A DNA stretch of 64,000 bases from Streptomyces sp. BHT-5-2. Lineage in GTDB: Bacteria > Actinomycetota > Actinomycetes > Streptomycetales > Streptomycetaceae. Every line of letters begins with the position of its first letter. Position 1 is the first letter of the stretch. The DNA lies in contig NZ_CP081497.1 of the NCBI RefSeq assembly GCF_019774615.1, forward strand, positions 1,426,001-1,490,000, written 5' to 3'. Below the pieces are notes generated by a model, which had not been told where the DNA came from, did not search any database, and worked only from the letters and a program-made list of their open reading frames with translations. Made by a program: the position numbers and the translations under genes. Shown one piece after another: positions 10,226 through 18,080 of this stretch.

Positions 10226-11071
10226 GTGCTGACGACCACCGCCCTCAAGGTCCTCGAACCGGGAGAGCTCGACGCGGCCCTCGCGGTCCTGGACCGCGAA
10301 CCGGTCGCCAACGCCTTCGTCGCCGCCCGCGTCCAGGTCGCCGGCCTCGACCCCTGGCGGCTCGGCGGCGAGATGTGGGGCTGGTACGTCGGCGGCCGGC
10401 TGGAGTCCCTCTGCTACGCCGGCGCCAACCTCGTCCCCGTCTGCGCCACCTCCGAGGCCATCCGCGGCTTCGCCGAACGCGCCCGCCGCCAGGGCCGCCG
10501 CTGCTCCTCCGTCGTCGGCCCGGCCGGCCCCACCGCCGCCCTCTGGCAGCTGCTCGAACCCCACTGGGGCCCGGCCCGCGAGATCCGCGCGCACCAGCCG
10601 CTGATGGTCACCCGCACCCCCTCCGCCGAGATCGCCCCCGACCCACGCGTCCGGCGGATCCGCAAGGACGAACTCGACCTGATCATGCCCGCCTGCGTGG
10701 CCATGTTCACCGAGGAGGTCGGCATCTCCCCGCTCGCCGGCGACGGCGGCCTGCTCTACCAGGCCCGGGTCGCCGAACTCGTCGGCGCCGGCCGCTCGTT
10801 CGCCCGCATCGACGACGGCAAGGTCGTCTTCAAGGCCGAGATCGGCGCCGCCACCCCGCTCGCCTGCCAGATCCAGGGCGTCTGGGTCGACCCCGCGCAC
10901 CGCGGCCGCGGCCTGTCCGAGACGGGCATGGCCGCCGTGCTCCGCTACGCCCTCGCCGACGTCGCCCCCGTCGTCAGCCTCTACGTCAACGACTACAACA
11001 CCGCCGCCCGGGCCGCCTACCGCCGAGTGGGCTTCGAGGAAGTCGGCGCCTTCATGAGCGTGCTGTTCTGA
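10226..11071 (+). CDS. GNAT acetyltransferase with DUF4081 N-terminal domain
   Basis: 281-aa protein. The N-terminal half (GGEMWGWYVGGRLESLCYAG) resembles the DUF4081 domain found fused to acetyltransferases. The C-terminal half is a GNAT fold with the acetyl-CoA pyrophosphate loop QGVWVDPAHRGRGLSETGMA (about residues 215-235) and the SLYVNDYNTAARAAYRRVGF end strand. Start GTG 10226 (VLTTTALKVLEPGEL) is chosen where the domain begins, though the frame opens 60 bases earlier. Acceptor substrate unknown. Confidence 0.85.
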   Translation: MLTTTALKVLEPGELDAALAVLDREPVANAFVAARVQVAGLDPWRLGGEMWGWYVGGRLESLCYAGANLVPVCATSEAIRGFAERARRQGRRCSSVVGPAGPTAALWQLLEPHWGPAREIRAHQPLMVTRTPSAEIAPDPRVRRIRKDELDLIMPACVAMFTEEVGISPLAGDGGLLYQARVAELVGAGRSFARIDDGKVVFKAEIGAATPLACQIQGVWVDPAHRGRGLSETGMAAVLRYALADVAPVVSLYVNDYNTAARAAYRRVGFEEVGAFMSVLF

Positions 11072-11083
11072 GCCCGGGCCTTG

Positions 11084-11096
11084 TACGCTCCGAGCA
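11084..11096 (+). promoter_or_regulatory. -10-like TACGCT positioned for leaderless transcription
   Basis: TACGCT at 11084-11089 lies six bases before ATG 11096, and no Shine-Dalgarno sequence precedes that ATG. A transcript starting at the usual distance from this hexamer would begin at or next to the A of the start codon. No good -35 box is visible. Confidence 0.35.
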
Positions 11097-11629
11097 TGGA
11101 TGACGTCGCGGTGGGCCCCCTCGATCTCACTGCCCGCGTGGACGACGCGCTCGCCGTACAGGCCCTCGCCTTCGGACTCGGCGACGAGGAGATCGCCGTC
11201 CGCCGCCACATCGTGCTCCGCCACCTCGGCTGCCGCGGCGCCCGCGCGCTGGGCGCCACCACCCCCGCCGGCCGCCTCGTCGGCTTCGTCTACGGCATGC
11301 CCAACGAACGCACCCACTGGTGGTCCACCGTCGTCGAGCCCTATCTGCGCAGCCAGGGCCTGGACCACTGGCTGGACGACTCCTTCGTCATCACCGAGCT
11401 GCACGTCCACCCCGCCTACCAGAACCACGGCATCGGCCGCACCCTGATCACCCGCATCACCGACGAGGCCACCGAACCCCGCAGCATCCTCTCCGCCATC
11501 GACACCGAGAGCCCCGCCCGCGGCCTGTACCGCTCCCTCGGCTACCACGACATCGCCCGCCGCGTCCTCTTCCCCAGCGCCCCCACCCCCTACGCCGTCA
11601 TGGGCGCCCCCCTCCCCCTGAAACGCTGA
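11096..11629 (+). CDS. GNAT family N-acetyltransferase
   Basis: 177-aa single-domain GNAT protein. The acetyl-CoA binding region is TELHVHPAYQNHGIGRTLIT (Q-x-x-G-x-G type), followed by ARGLYRSLGYHDI, the typical last helix/strand. ATG 11096 is preferred over TTG 11081 since the latter has no ribosome binding site. It begins 24 bp after the previous GNAT gene, so the two may be co-expressed, but a private leaderless promoter is possible. Substrate unknown. Confidence 0.82.
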   Translation: MDDVAVGPLDLTARVDDALAVQALAFGLGDEEIAVRRHIVLRHLGCRGARALGATTPAGRLVGFVYGMPNERTHWWSTVVEPYLRSQGLDHWLDDSFVITELHVHPAYQNHGIGRTLITRITDEATEPRSILSAIDTESPARGLYRSLGYHDIARRVLFPSAPTPYAVMGAPLPLKR

Positions 11630-11959
11630 CGGACCACGCCCCGCACCGGTCCACTCGCGTCAGCCCCCACCCACCGTGTCCATGACCACCCACGGGAGGG
11701 GACGGGTCGGAGGGGCAGGGGGTGTGTCCGGACGTAAAGCGCAGCAGTCCGGACACACCCCCTGCCCCGGAGGCCCGTCACCGCACCCAACAGCCCCGCG
11801 CAGCGGACCGGCGCCGCCAGGCGCAGAAAGGCGAACCCCTACGGCGGGACAGCCGAAAACGTGGGAGCCAGGCCCAGCGCAGCGCATACGCATTTCGTCG
11901 CGCGACACCCCTCCGGCTAACCTCCAGGGAGTCACCTTTCTTACGCAGGAGAAACTCCC
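11630..11959. other. 330-bp non-coding interval before proS
   Basis: Contains a very strong hairpin (11712-11768, listed separately), then about 190 bp of leader without a convincing gene. No T-box specifier or TGGNACCGCG antiterminator sequence was seen, so tRNA-sensing control of proS is not supported. A good ribosome binding site (gcaggagaaa) precedes the proS ATG. Confidence 0.6.
11712..11768. terminator. Strong 22-bp hairpin upstream of proS
   Basis: Two perfect 22-base arms (11712-11733 and 11747-11768; core GTGTGTCCGGAC/GTCCGGACACAC) flank a 13-base loop (GTAAAGCGCAGCA). It lies 83 bp after the GNAT stop. Most likely a terminator, though its size and position about 190 bp ahead of proS leave attenuation or RNase processing possible. 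Confidence 0.6.
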
Positions 11960-13663
11960 ATGGCCCACGCCGCACAGGTCCAGCGCATGTCCCGCTTGAT
12001 GTTCAAGACGTTGCGCGACGACCCGGCCGACGCCGAGGTGCTCAGCCACAAGCTCCTGGTGCGGGCCGGTTTCGTGCGCCGCACCGCCGCCGGTGTCTGG
12101 TCCTGGCTGCCGCTCGGCAAGAAGGTCCTCGCCAACGTCGAGCGGATCGTGCGCGAGGAGATGGACGCCATCGGCGGCCAGGAGGTCCTGCTGCCCGCCC
12201 TGCTGCCGAAGGAGCCCTACGAGGCCACCGGCCGCTGGGAGGAGTACGGTGCCGAGCTCTTCCGCCTCAAGGACCGCAGGGGCGCCGACTACCTCCTCGG
12301 CCCCACCCACGAGGAGATCTTCACCCAGCTGGTGAAGGACCAGTGCACGTCCTACAAGGACCTGCCGGTGATCCTCTACCAGATCCAGACCAAGTACCGC
12401 GACGAGGCCCGCCCGCGCGCCGGCATCCTGCGCGGCCGCGAGTTCCAGATGAAGGACTCGTACTCCTTCGACACGGCCGACGAGGGCCTGGCCGAGTCCT
12501 ACGCGCTGCACCGCGCCGCCTACCAGCGGATCTTCGAGCGGCTCGGCCTGGACTACCGCATCTGTGCCGCCATCGCCGGCGCCATGGGCGGCTCCAAGTC
12601 CGAGGAGTTCCTGGCCCCGGCCGCGGCCGGCGAGGACGTCTTCGCCGACTGCCCGCACTGCGACTTCGCCGCCAACACCGAGGCGATCGCCTACGAGCTC
12701 AAGCCGGCCGACGCCGCCGGCGTGCCCGCGCCGGAGGAGATCCCCACCCCGGACACCCCCACCATCGAGACGCTCGCCGCGCACCTCGGCGTCCCGGCGT
12801 CGGCCACCCTCAAGAACCTGCTGGTGAAGGTCGACGGGGAGATCGTCGCGATCGGCGTCCCCGGGGACCGCGAGGTCGACATGGGCAAGGTCGAGGCGCA
12901 CTTCGCGCCGGCCGCCGTCGAGTTGGTGACCGCCGAGGACTTCGTCGGCCGCGAGGACCTCGTCCGCGGCTACGTCGGCCCGCAGGGCCTGGAGAAGGTG
13001 ACGTACCTCGCCGACCCGCGGGTCGCCCCCGGCACCGCGTGGATCACCGGCGCCAACAAGGAGGGCGTGCACGCCAGGAACGTCGTCGCCGGCCGCGACT
13101 TCGAGGTCGACGCGTACGTCGACGTCGTGGTCGTCCAGGACGGCGACCCGTGCCCGCAGTGCGGCACCGGCCTCAAGCTGGACCGCGCCATCGAGATCGG
13201 CCACATCTTCCAGCTGGGCCGCAAGTACGCCGACGCCTTCCAGCTCGACGTGCTCGGCCAGAACGGCAAGCCGGTCCGCGTCACGATGGGCTCGTACGGC
13301 ATCGGCGTCTCGCGCGCCGTGGCCGCGCTGGCCGAGCAGCACGCCGACGACAAGGGCCTGTGCTGGCCGCGCGAGGTGGCCCCGGCCGATGTGCACGTGG
13401 TCGCCGCCGGCAAGGCCAAGCAGACCGAACTCGCCCTGGAGATCGGCGAGCAGCTCGGCGCCGCCGGCCTGCGGGTCCTGGTCGACGACCGGCCCGGCGT
13501 CTCGCCCGGCGTGAAGTTCACCGACGCCGAACTGATCGGCGTGCCGACCATCGTCGTCGCCGGCCGCCGCGCCGGTGAGGGCGTCGTCGAGGTCAAGGAC
13601 CGGCGCACCGGCGAGCGCGAGGAGCTGACGGTCGCCGAGGCCGTCGCCCGGCTCGGCGCCTGA
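11960..13663 (+). CDS. proS: Prolyl-tRNA synthetase (bacterial type with editing insertion)
   Basis: 567-aa class II aminoacyl-tRNA synthetase charging tRNA-Pro. Motif 1 region is near ERIVREEMDAIGGQEVLLPA; GPTHEEIFT follows; motif 2 is RDEARPRAGILRGREFQMKD (about 148-167); motif 3 is MGSYGIGVSRAVAALAE. Between motifs 2 and 3, about residues 225-385, lies a YbaK-like editing insertion (TPTIETLAAHLGVPASATLK), placing it in the bacterial ProRS group. The anticodon-binding domain ends the protein. ATG 11960 has a good ribosome binding site. Confidence 0.97.
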   Translation: MAHAAQVQRMSRLMFKTLRDDPADAEVLSHKLLVRAGFVRRTAAGVWSWLPLGKKVLANVERIVREEMDAIGGQEVLLPALLPKEPYEATGRWEEYGAELFRLKDRRGADYLLGPTHEEIFTQLVKDQCTSYKDLPVILYQIQTKYRDEARPRAGILRGREFQMKDSYSFDTADEGLAESYALHRAAYQRIFERLGLDYRICAAIAGAMGGSKSEEFLAPAAAGEDVFADCPHCDFAANTEAIAYELKPADAAGVPAPEEIPTPDTPTIETLAAHLGVPASATLKNLLVKVDGEIVAIGVPGDREVDMGKVEAHFAPAAVELVTAEDFVGREDLVRGYVGPQGLEKVTYLADPRVAPGTAWITGANKEGVHARNVVAGRDFEVDAYVDVVVVQDGDPCPQCGTGLKLDRAIEIGHIFQLGRKYADAFQLDVLGQNGKPVRVTMGSYGIGVSRAVAALAEQHADDKGLCWPREVAPADVHVVAAGKAKQTELALEIGEQLGAAGLRVLVDDRPGVSPGVKFTDAELIGVPTIVVAGRRAGEGVVEVKDRRTGEREELTVAEAVARLGA

Positions 13664-13672
13664 CCGACGGCG

Positions 13673-13707
13673 ACGGGCCGGCCGGGGCACCCGCCCCGCC
13701 GGCCCGT
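13673..13707. terminator. Bidirectional hairpin between proS and the minus-strand gene
   Basis: ACGGGCCGGCCGGGGC pairs with GCCCCGCCGGCCCGT (one bulged C), 9 bp after the proS stop and 43 bp from the stop of the convergent gene, so it can serve both. Confidence 0.65.
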
Positions 13708-13750
13708 TCCGTCGCCGCACCCGGTCCCCGGCCCCTGCGCCCGCGGGCCG

Positions 13751-14659
13751 TTACACGTACGCCGCGAACTCCAGCAGCGCCTCGCCCCGCCGCCGGTCGC
13801 CCGACGCCGCCTCGCGCACCCCGCCGCGCACCGCCCGGTAGAGCGTCCAGCCGCGCAGCCGTTCCCGGTCCACGTCCAGCGAGTCGGCCAGTTTCGCCAC
13901 CCGCCGCCGGGCCGCCGGGGCCGCCCCCGAACCGGCCAGCAGATCCTCGAACCGGTCCAGCACCAGCCGCGCCAGGTCGTACGCCCGCTCGCCGACCAGT
14001 GGCGACGGCCCCACCGTCAGCCACGGCGCCCGCTCCCCGGCCAGCACCTTGCCCTGCCGGAACGCCCCGTGCAGCAGATACTCCTCCGCCGCCCCGGCCG
14101 GCAGCGTCCGCCCCAGCTCCAGCGCCTCGTCCAGCAGCGGCCCGGCGCCCACGGGATCCCCGGCCGCCCGGAGCCGCTCCGCGTCCGCCGCGGTCCGCTC
14201 CGCCACCGTCGCGAACGGATGCCCCGCCGGCGGCGCGACCCACAGCCGCCGCACCGTGCCGGCCGCCTCCAGCAGCGCCCTGGCCTCCGGCAGCGACCGC
14301 AGCGACACCGAGCCCTGCAACCGTTCCAGCAGCAGGGTGCCGCCCGCCTCGTCGGCCCGCAGCATCCGCACCGCGCCCCAGCCGTCCCAGGCCCGCAGCG
14401 CCGCCGCCTCCTGCGCGGCGGCCCGCCCCGGCACCGGGAACTTCAGCACCGCCGGCGTTCCGTCCGACTGCCGCACGAACGCCACCAGACTGCTCCGGCC
14501 GCCGGGAGCGTGCACCCGATCCAGCGTCAATTCCCAGTCCGCCAACCGCTGTTGGACGAGTTCCGGCAGTTCCTCCAGCCAGGCCCTAACCGGCCCCTCC
14601 GCGGCGCCGCCGAGTGCGGTCAGCAGTCGTTGCGGCGGTTCGATGGGTGCCGTTGCCAT
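13751..14659 (-). CDS. APH-fold phosphotransferase-like protein lacking catalytic residues
   Basis: 302-aa protein with the layout of the aminoglycoside/choline phosphotransferase (APH) family: a beta-Lys strand (TPAVLKFPVPG, K73), TLLLERLQG as hinge, and the region corresponding to the catalytic loop. The family motif HGDxxxxN is here HGAFRQGK (about residues 197-204): the catalytic Asp is Ala and the metal-binding Asn is Lys. The following metal Asp (normally DP in VIDPKPL) is Gly in TVGPSPL (about 217). Kinase activity is therefore unlikely. Start ATG 14659 has aaggac about ten bases upstream; an ATG at 14713 would overlap the next gene. Function unknown; a binding or regulatory pseudokinase is inferred. 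Confidence 0.75.
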   Translation of the reverse strand: MATAPIEPPQRLLTALGGAAEGPVRAWLEELPELVQQRLADWELTLDRVHAPGGRSSLVAFVRQSDGTPAVLKFPVPGRAAAQEAAALRAWDGWGAVRMLRADEAGGTLLLERLQGSVSLRSLPEARALLEAAGTVRRLWVAPPAGHPFATVAERTAADAERLRAAGDPVGAGPLLDEALELGRTLPAGAAEEYLLHGAFRQGKVLAGERAPWLTVGPSPLVGERAYDLARLVLDRFEDLLAGSGAAPAARRRVAKLADSLDVDRERLRGWTLYRAVRGGVREAASGDRRRGEALLEFAAYV

Positions 14660-14709
14660 GCCTGAGCTGTCCTTCTTCGTGGGGGAGTGGCCGCCGGGCG
14701 GCCGGTCGT

Positions 14710-15213
14710 TCACAGCGCGTCGGAGTCGGCGCCCGCGGTCGCCGAGGCGGTGGGCGCCGCGGCCCGCTCGACGAGCCCAGGGAAGGCTACGCCGCTGCCC
14801 CGCCAGCGCACCGCCCGCACCGCGGCCTCCCGCAGCGCGGCCGCCGCCTCGGTGCGGTGCGCCCCGCCGGCGGCCCGTACGAGGTCCGCGTAGACGGCCG
14901 CCACCCGGTCCTCCAGCTCCGCGGCCAGCCGCACCGCGGCGTCCGCGTCCGGCACCGGGAACGGCAGCTCGTAGGCGGCGGCCGCCGCCTGCGGCGTGCC
15001 GCCCAGGTCCCGCACGGCGCGGCGCAGCGCGTCCCGCCGCGCCCGATGGGCGTCGTACGCGCCCTGCGCCTCCGTCCGGCGCCCGGCCCCGATCCGCCCG
15101 CCGACCACGCCGTACCCGTACACCGCGGCGTGCTCGGCCGCCAGCGCGGCCTGCGTCGCGGTCAACTCGTCCCCGCCGCGCCCCTCGTCGCGTCGCGCGT
15201 GTGTCGTCGTCAT
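14710..15213 (-). CDS. Ferritin-like DUF4439 domain protein
   Basis: 167-aa protein, mostly helical, with AALAAEHAAVYGYGVVGGR near the N-terminus and AAELEDRVAAVYADLVRAAG later, both typical of the DUF4439 ferritin-like family seen in actinobacteria. The start MTTTHARRDEG at 15213 is preceded by gagaacaggagcgg, a usable ribosome binding site; the longer open frame upstream reads through the neighbouring lipoprotein. No signal peptide or membrane segment. Lies 31 bp from the lipoprotein gene and 50 bp from the APH-like gene, so the three probably form one operon. Molecular function unknown. Confidence 0.72.
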   Translation of the reverse strand: MTTTHARRDEGRGGDELTATQAALAAEHAAVYGYGVVGGRIGAGRRTEAQGAYDAHRARRDALRRAVRDLGGTPQAAAAAYELPFPVPDADAAVRLAAELEDRVAAVYADLVRAAGGAHRTEAAAALREAAVRAVRWRGSGVAFPGLVERAAAPTASATAGADSDAL

Positions 15214-15244
15214 CGCCCGCTCCTGTTCTCTCGCACGGCGCCCG

Positions 15245-15760
15245 TCATCCCGACTGGGCCAGCAGGTATGCGTGGGCCGCCCCCGCCGCCGCGACGGAGG
15301 CCAGCAGCCGGGCCAGTTCGGGCGGCGCGGACACCAGCGCCGCCGCGCGGGCGTCCGCCAGTGTCCGCTCCGCCTCGGCGAGCGCCGTACGGGCGCCGCG
15401 CTCGTCGCCCGGTACGCGGGGGACGTCGGCCCCGTGCGCGGCACCGGCGGCGGGCGCGGAAGCGGAGGCGGCGGACGGTGCGTCGGACCTGAACGCCTCG
15501 GCGTGGCGGGCGACTTCGGCCCGCAGCGGCCGCAGCGGCCCGCCCAGGGCCGGGTGGGCCGAGAGCGTCGCGTCGTACCGCGCGAGCAGCGCCGTGCTGT
15601 CCCGGGCCGCCTGCTTGCGCACCCGTTCGGCGGCCGCCGAACGCTCGGCCGTCAACGGGTCGGGCCGGGCGCCGCCGGCGCATCCGGCGAGCAGTGCCGC
15701 GCCTCCCAGGGCGGTGCCGGCCAGCAGGGTCGTTCTGCGTGTGAGCGCCACTTTCGGCAC
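15245..15760 (-). CDS. Putative lipoprotein, helical
   Basis: 171-aa protein beginning VPKVALTRRTTLLAGTALGG then AALLAGC: Arg-Arg signal sequence with a lipobox (LAGC), so probably an exported, lipid-anchored protein, possibly by the Tat route because of RRTTLL. The mature part is Ala-rich and helical without a recognised domain. GTG 15760 has gggaag six bases upstream; a GTG at 15793 is possible but lacks a ribosome binding site and would give an unusually long signal. Divergent from rimP. Confidence 0.65.
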   Translation of the reverse strand: MPKVALTRRTTLLAGTALGGAALLAGCAGGARPDPLTAERSAAAERVRKQAARDSTALLARYDATLSAHPALGGPLRPLRAEVARHAEAFRSDAPSAASASAPAAGAAHGADVPRVPGDERGARTALAEAERTLADARAAALVSAPPELARLLASVAAAGAAHAYLLAQSG

Positions 15761-15911
15761 GTTGCACTTCCCGGGGTCTTCCGTCGTGATCACCGCAGGC
15801 GAGGGTATCCGTGACCACCCGCCGAATCGTCAGTACCCCGCCGGAACCGATAGGCTTTGACCCGACACGCGACCTAACCACAACAGCACACGCGGCCGAG
15901 GAGTCACCCGG

Positions 15912-16499
15912 ATGAGCACGACCCAGAGCGAGAGGCTGCGCGGACTGCTTGAACCGCTCGTCGCCGCGCGAGACCTGGATCTGGAAGAGATCGAGGTGAC
16001 ACCGGCCGGCAGGAGCCGTGTGCTGAGGATCGTGGTCGACTCCGACGCGGGTGTCCAGCTCGACGAGTGCGCCGCGCTGAGCCGCGAGGCGTCCGAGGTC
16101 CTGGACGACACCGACGCGATGGGCGGTGCCCCGTACACCCTCGAGGTCACCTCGCCGGGCGCGGACCGGCCGCTGACCGAGCAGCGGCACTACCGCCGCG
16201 CCGTCGGCCGCCTGATCAAGGCCCGCCTCCACGAGGGCGGCGACCTGGTCGCCCGGATCGTCGCCGCCGACGACACCGGCCTGGACCTGGAGGTCCCGGG
16301 CGTCAAGGGCCGCAAGCCGACCGCCCGCCGGGTCGCGTTCGACGAGATCGCCAAGGCCCGCGTCGAGCTGGAGTTCAACCCCAGGCCCACCGCTCCCGCC
16401 CGGGACGAGGCACCGCAGGACGCCGGGCGCGACGCCGCCGGCGAGCACGACGCGAACAACGAAAACGACGAAAACGACGAGAACAAGGAGGAGGCGTAG
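15912..16499 (+). CDS. rimP: Ribosome maturation factor RimP
   Basis: 195-aa cytoplasmic factor for 30S subunit maturation. LEPLVAARDLDLEEIEV, LRIVVDSDAGVQLDECAALS and YTLEVTSPGADRPL match the N-terminal RimP domain, followed by the Sm-like C-terminal domain. The tail is a repetitive Asn/Asp/Glu stretch (NNENDENDENKEEA). Ribosome binding site gaggag precedes ATG 15912. First gene of the rimP-nusA-ylxR-infB cluster, 2 bp before nusA. Confidence 0.94.
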   Translation: MSTTQSERLRGLLEPLVAARDLDLEEIEVTPAGRSRVLRIVVDSDAGVQLDECAALSREASEVLDDTDAMGGAPYTLEVTSPGADRPLTEQRHYRRAVGRLIKARLHEGGDLVARIVAADDTGLDLEVPGVKGRKPTARRVAFDEIAKARVELEFNPRPTAPARDEAPQDAGRDAAGEHDANNENDENDENKEEA

Positions 16500-16501
16500 C
16501 C

Positions 16502-17494
16502 GTGGACATCGACATGAGTGCCCTGCGGGGTCTGGTGCGGGAGAAGGAGATCTCGTTCGACCTGCTGGTCGAGGCGATCGAGTCGGCCCTCCTCATCGCG
16601 TACCACCGCACCGAGGGCAGCCGCCGCCGGGCGCGGGTGGAACTGAACCGCAACACCGGCCATGTGACGGTGTGGGCGAAGGAGGACCCCGAGGACCTGG
16701 AGGAGGGTGCCGAGCCGCGCGAGTTCGACGACACCCCGTCCGGCTTCGGGCGGATCGCGGCGACCACCGCCAAGCAGGTCATCCTGCAGCGGCTGCGGGA
16801 CGCCGAGGAGGAGATCACCTTCGGCGAGTACGCCGGACGCGAGGGCGACGTCGTCACCGGCGTCGTCCAGCAGGGCAAGGACCCCAAGAACGTCCTGGTC
16901 GACATCGGCAAGCTGGAGGCCATCCTGCCGGTGCAGGAGCAGGTCCCCGGCGAGGAGTACACCCACGGCACCCGGCTGCGCTCGTACGTCGTCCGGGTCG
17001 TCAAGGGCGTCCGCGGCCCCTCGGTCACGCTCTCGCGCACCCACCCCAATCTGGTGAAGAAGCTGTTCGCCATGGAGGTGCCGGAGATCGCCGACGGTTC
17101 GGTGGAGATCGCCGCCATCGCCCGCGAGGCCGGCCACCGCACGAAGATCGCGGTGCGCTCCGCGCGCTCGGGACTGAACGCCAAGGGCGCCTGCATCGGC
17201 CCGATGGGCGGCCGGGTGCGGGCCGTGATGGCCGAACTCAACGGCGAGAAGATCGACATCGTGGACTGGTCGGACGACCCGGCCGAGCTGGTGGCCAACG
17301 CGCTGTCCCCGGCCCGGGTCAGCAAGGTCGAGGTGGTGGACCTGTCGGCGCGCTCGGCGCGGGTGACGGTCCCCGACTACCAGCTGTCGCTGGCCATCGG
17401 CAAGGAAGGCCAGAACGCCCGGCTCGCTGCGCGGCTGACCGGCTGGCGGATCGACATCCGCCCGGACACCGAGCACGCGCCGGCGCAGGGCTGA
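16502..17494 (+). CDS. nusA: Transcription termination/antitermination factor NusA
   Basis: 330-aa RNA-polymerase-binding factor. N-terminal domain (LRGLVREKEISFDLLVEAIE), S1 domain (EGDVVTGVVQQGKDPKNVLV, about 115-180), then two KH domains (RSGLNAKGACIGPMGGRVRA and SLAIGKEGQNARLAARL). It lacks C-terminal acidic repeats, as expected in actinobacteria. Start GTG 16502 has aaggagg seven bases upstream, inside the end of rimP; ATG 16514 is a possible alternative. Co-transcribed with rimP. Confidence 0.95.
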   Translation: MDIDMSALRGLVREKEISFDLLVEAIESALLIAYHRTEGSRRRARVELNRNTGHVTVWAKEDPEDLEEGAEPREFDDTPSGFGRIAATTAKQVILQRLRDAEEEITFGEYAGREGDVVTGVVQQGKDPKNVLVDIGKLEAILPVQEQVPGEEYTHGTRLRSYVVRVVKGVRGPSVTLSRTHPNLVKKLFAMEVPEIADGSVEIAAIAREAGHRTKIAVRSARSGLNAKGACIGPMGGRVRAVMAELNGEKIDIVDWSDDPAELVANALSPARVSKVEVVDLSARSARVTVPDYQLSLAIGKEGQNARLAARLTGWRIDIRPDTEHAPAQG

Positions 17495-17623
17495 GCCACC
17501 GGCGGACGGGGCCGCGGCGCACGAAAAGAAGTGGTGCCGCGGCGCCCCGCGGGGAATTCTTGAGCAGCGGATCGGGCTTTACCCCATCGGGGTGGAGCGT
17601 CCGTGGGGAGGTAGACTTAAGCA

Positions 17624-17902
17624 GTGTCTGGCCGGACGCATGCCCGCGCATGCCCTGAGCGCACATGTCTGGGTTGCCGGGAGCGAGCGGCCAAGGGCGA
17701 TTTGCTGCGCATCGTGGTGATCGAGGGCGAGTGCGTCCCCGATCCTCGCGGTACGCTGCCCGGCCGGGGTGCTTATGTGCACCGGACACTGGTCTGCCTC
17801 GACCTGGCGGTTCGCCGCCGGGCGTTCCCCCGGGCCTACCGGGGGCGCGGTCCGTTCGACACGGCGGAGTTGCGCCGGTTCATCGAAGGGGGCGCGCGTT
17901 GA
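17624..17902 (+). CDS. ylxR: YlxR (DUF448) RNA-binding/nucleoid-associated protein
   Basis: 92 aa; RTCLGCRERAAKGDLLRIV is the family signature, followed by GRGAYVHRTLVCLDLAVRRRAF. YlxR proteins sit between nusA and infB in most bacteria; reported roles include RNA binding and transcription regulation. Start GTG 17624 preceded by ggggaggtaga. Belongs to the nusA-infB operon. Confidence 0.9.
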   Translation: MSGRTHARACPERTCLGCRERAAKGDLLRIVVIEGECVPDPRGTLPGRGAYVHRTLVCLDLAVRRRAFPRAYRGRGPFDTAELRRFIEGGAR

Positions 17903-18080
17903 GCAGCCGCCATGGCAACAACGCACAGCAGGAAATGCACAGCGCACGGAAAACCGTGCGGTCAGGTACCTCGCGAGTCGGAAGTAGGTCGAGATTGCGA
18001 TGAGCACTCGATGAGTACGCGATGAGTACGCCCATGAAGTAGCGACGGTCCGGTGGACACCCGGACCTAGAAGGAGCGAA

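Noticed and set aside
11769..11959. T-box leader for proS
   Set aside because: No specifier loop or TGGNACCGCG antiterminator sequence could be found.
14710..15444. Longer 244-residue version of the DUF4439 protein
   Set aside because: The extra N-terminal part is Arg/Pro/Trp-biased, overlaps the lipoprotein gene and lacks domain homology; ATG 15213 has a ribosome binding site and begins at the domain.
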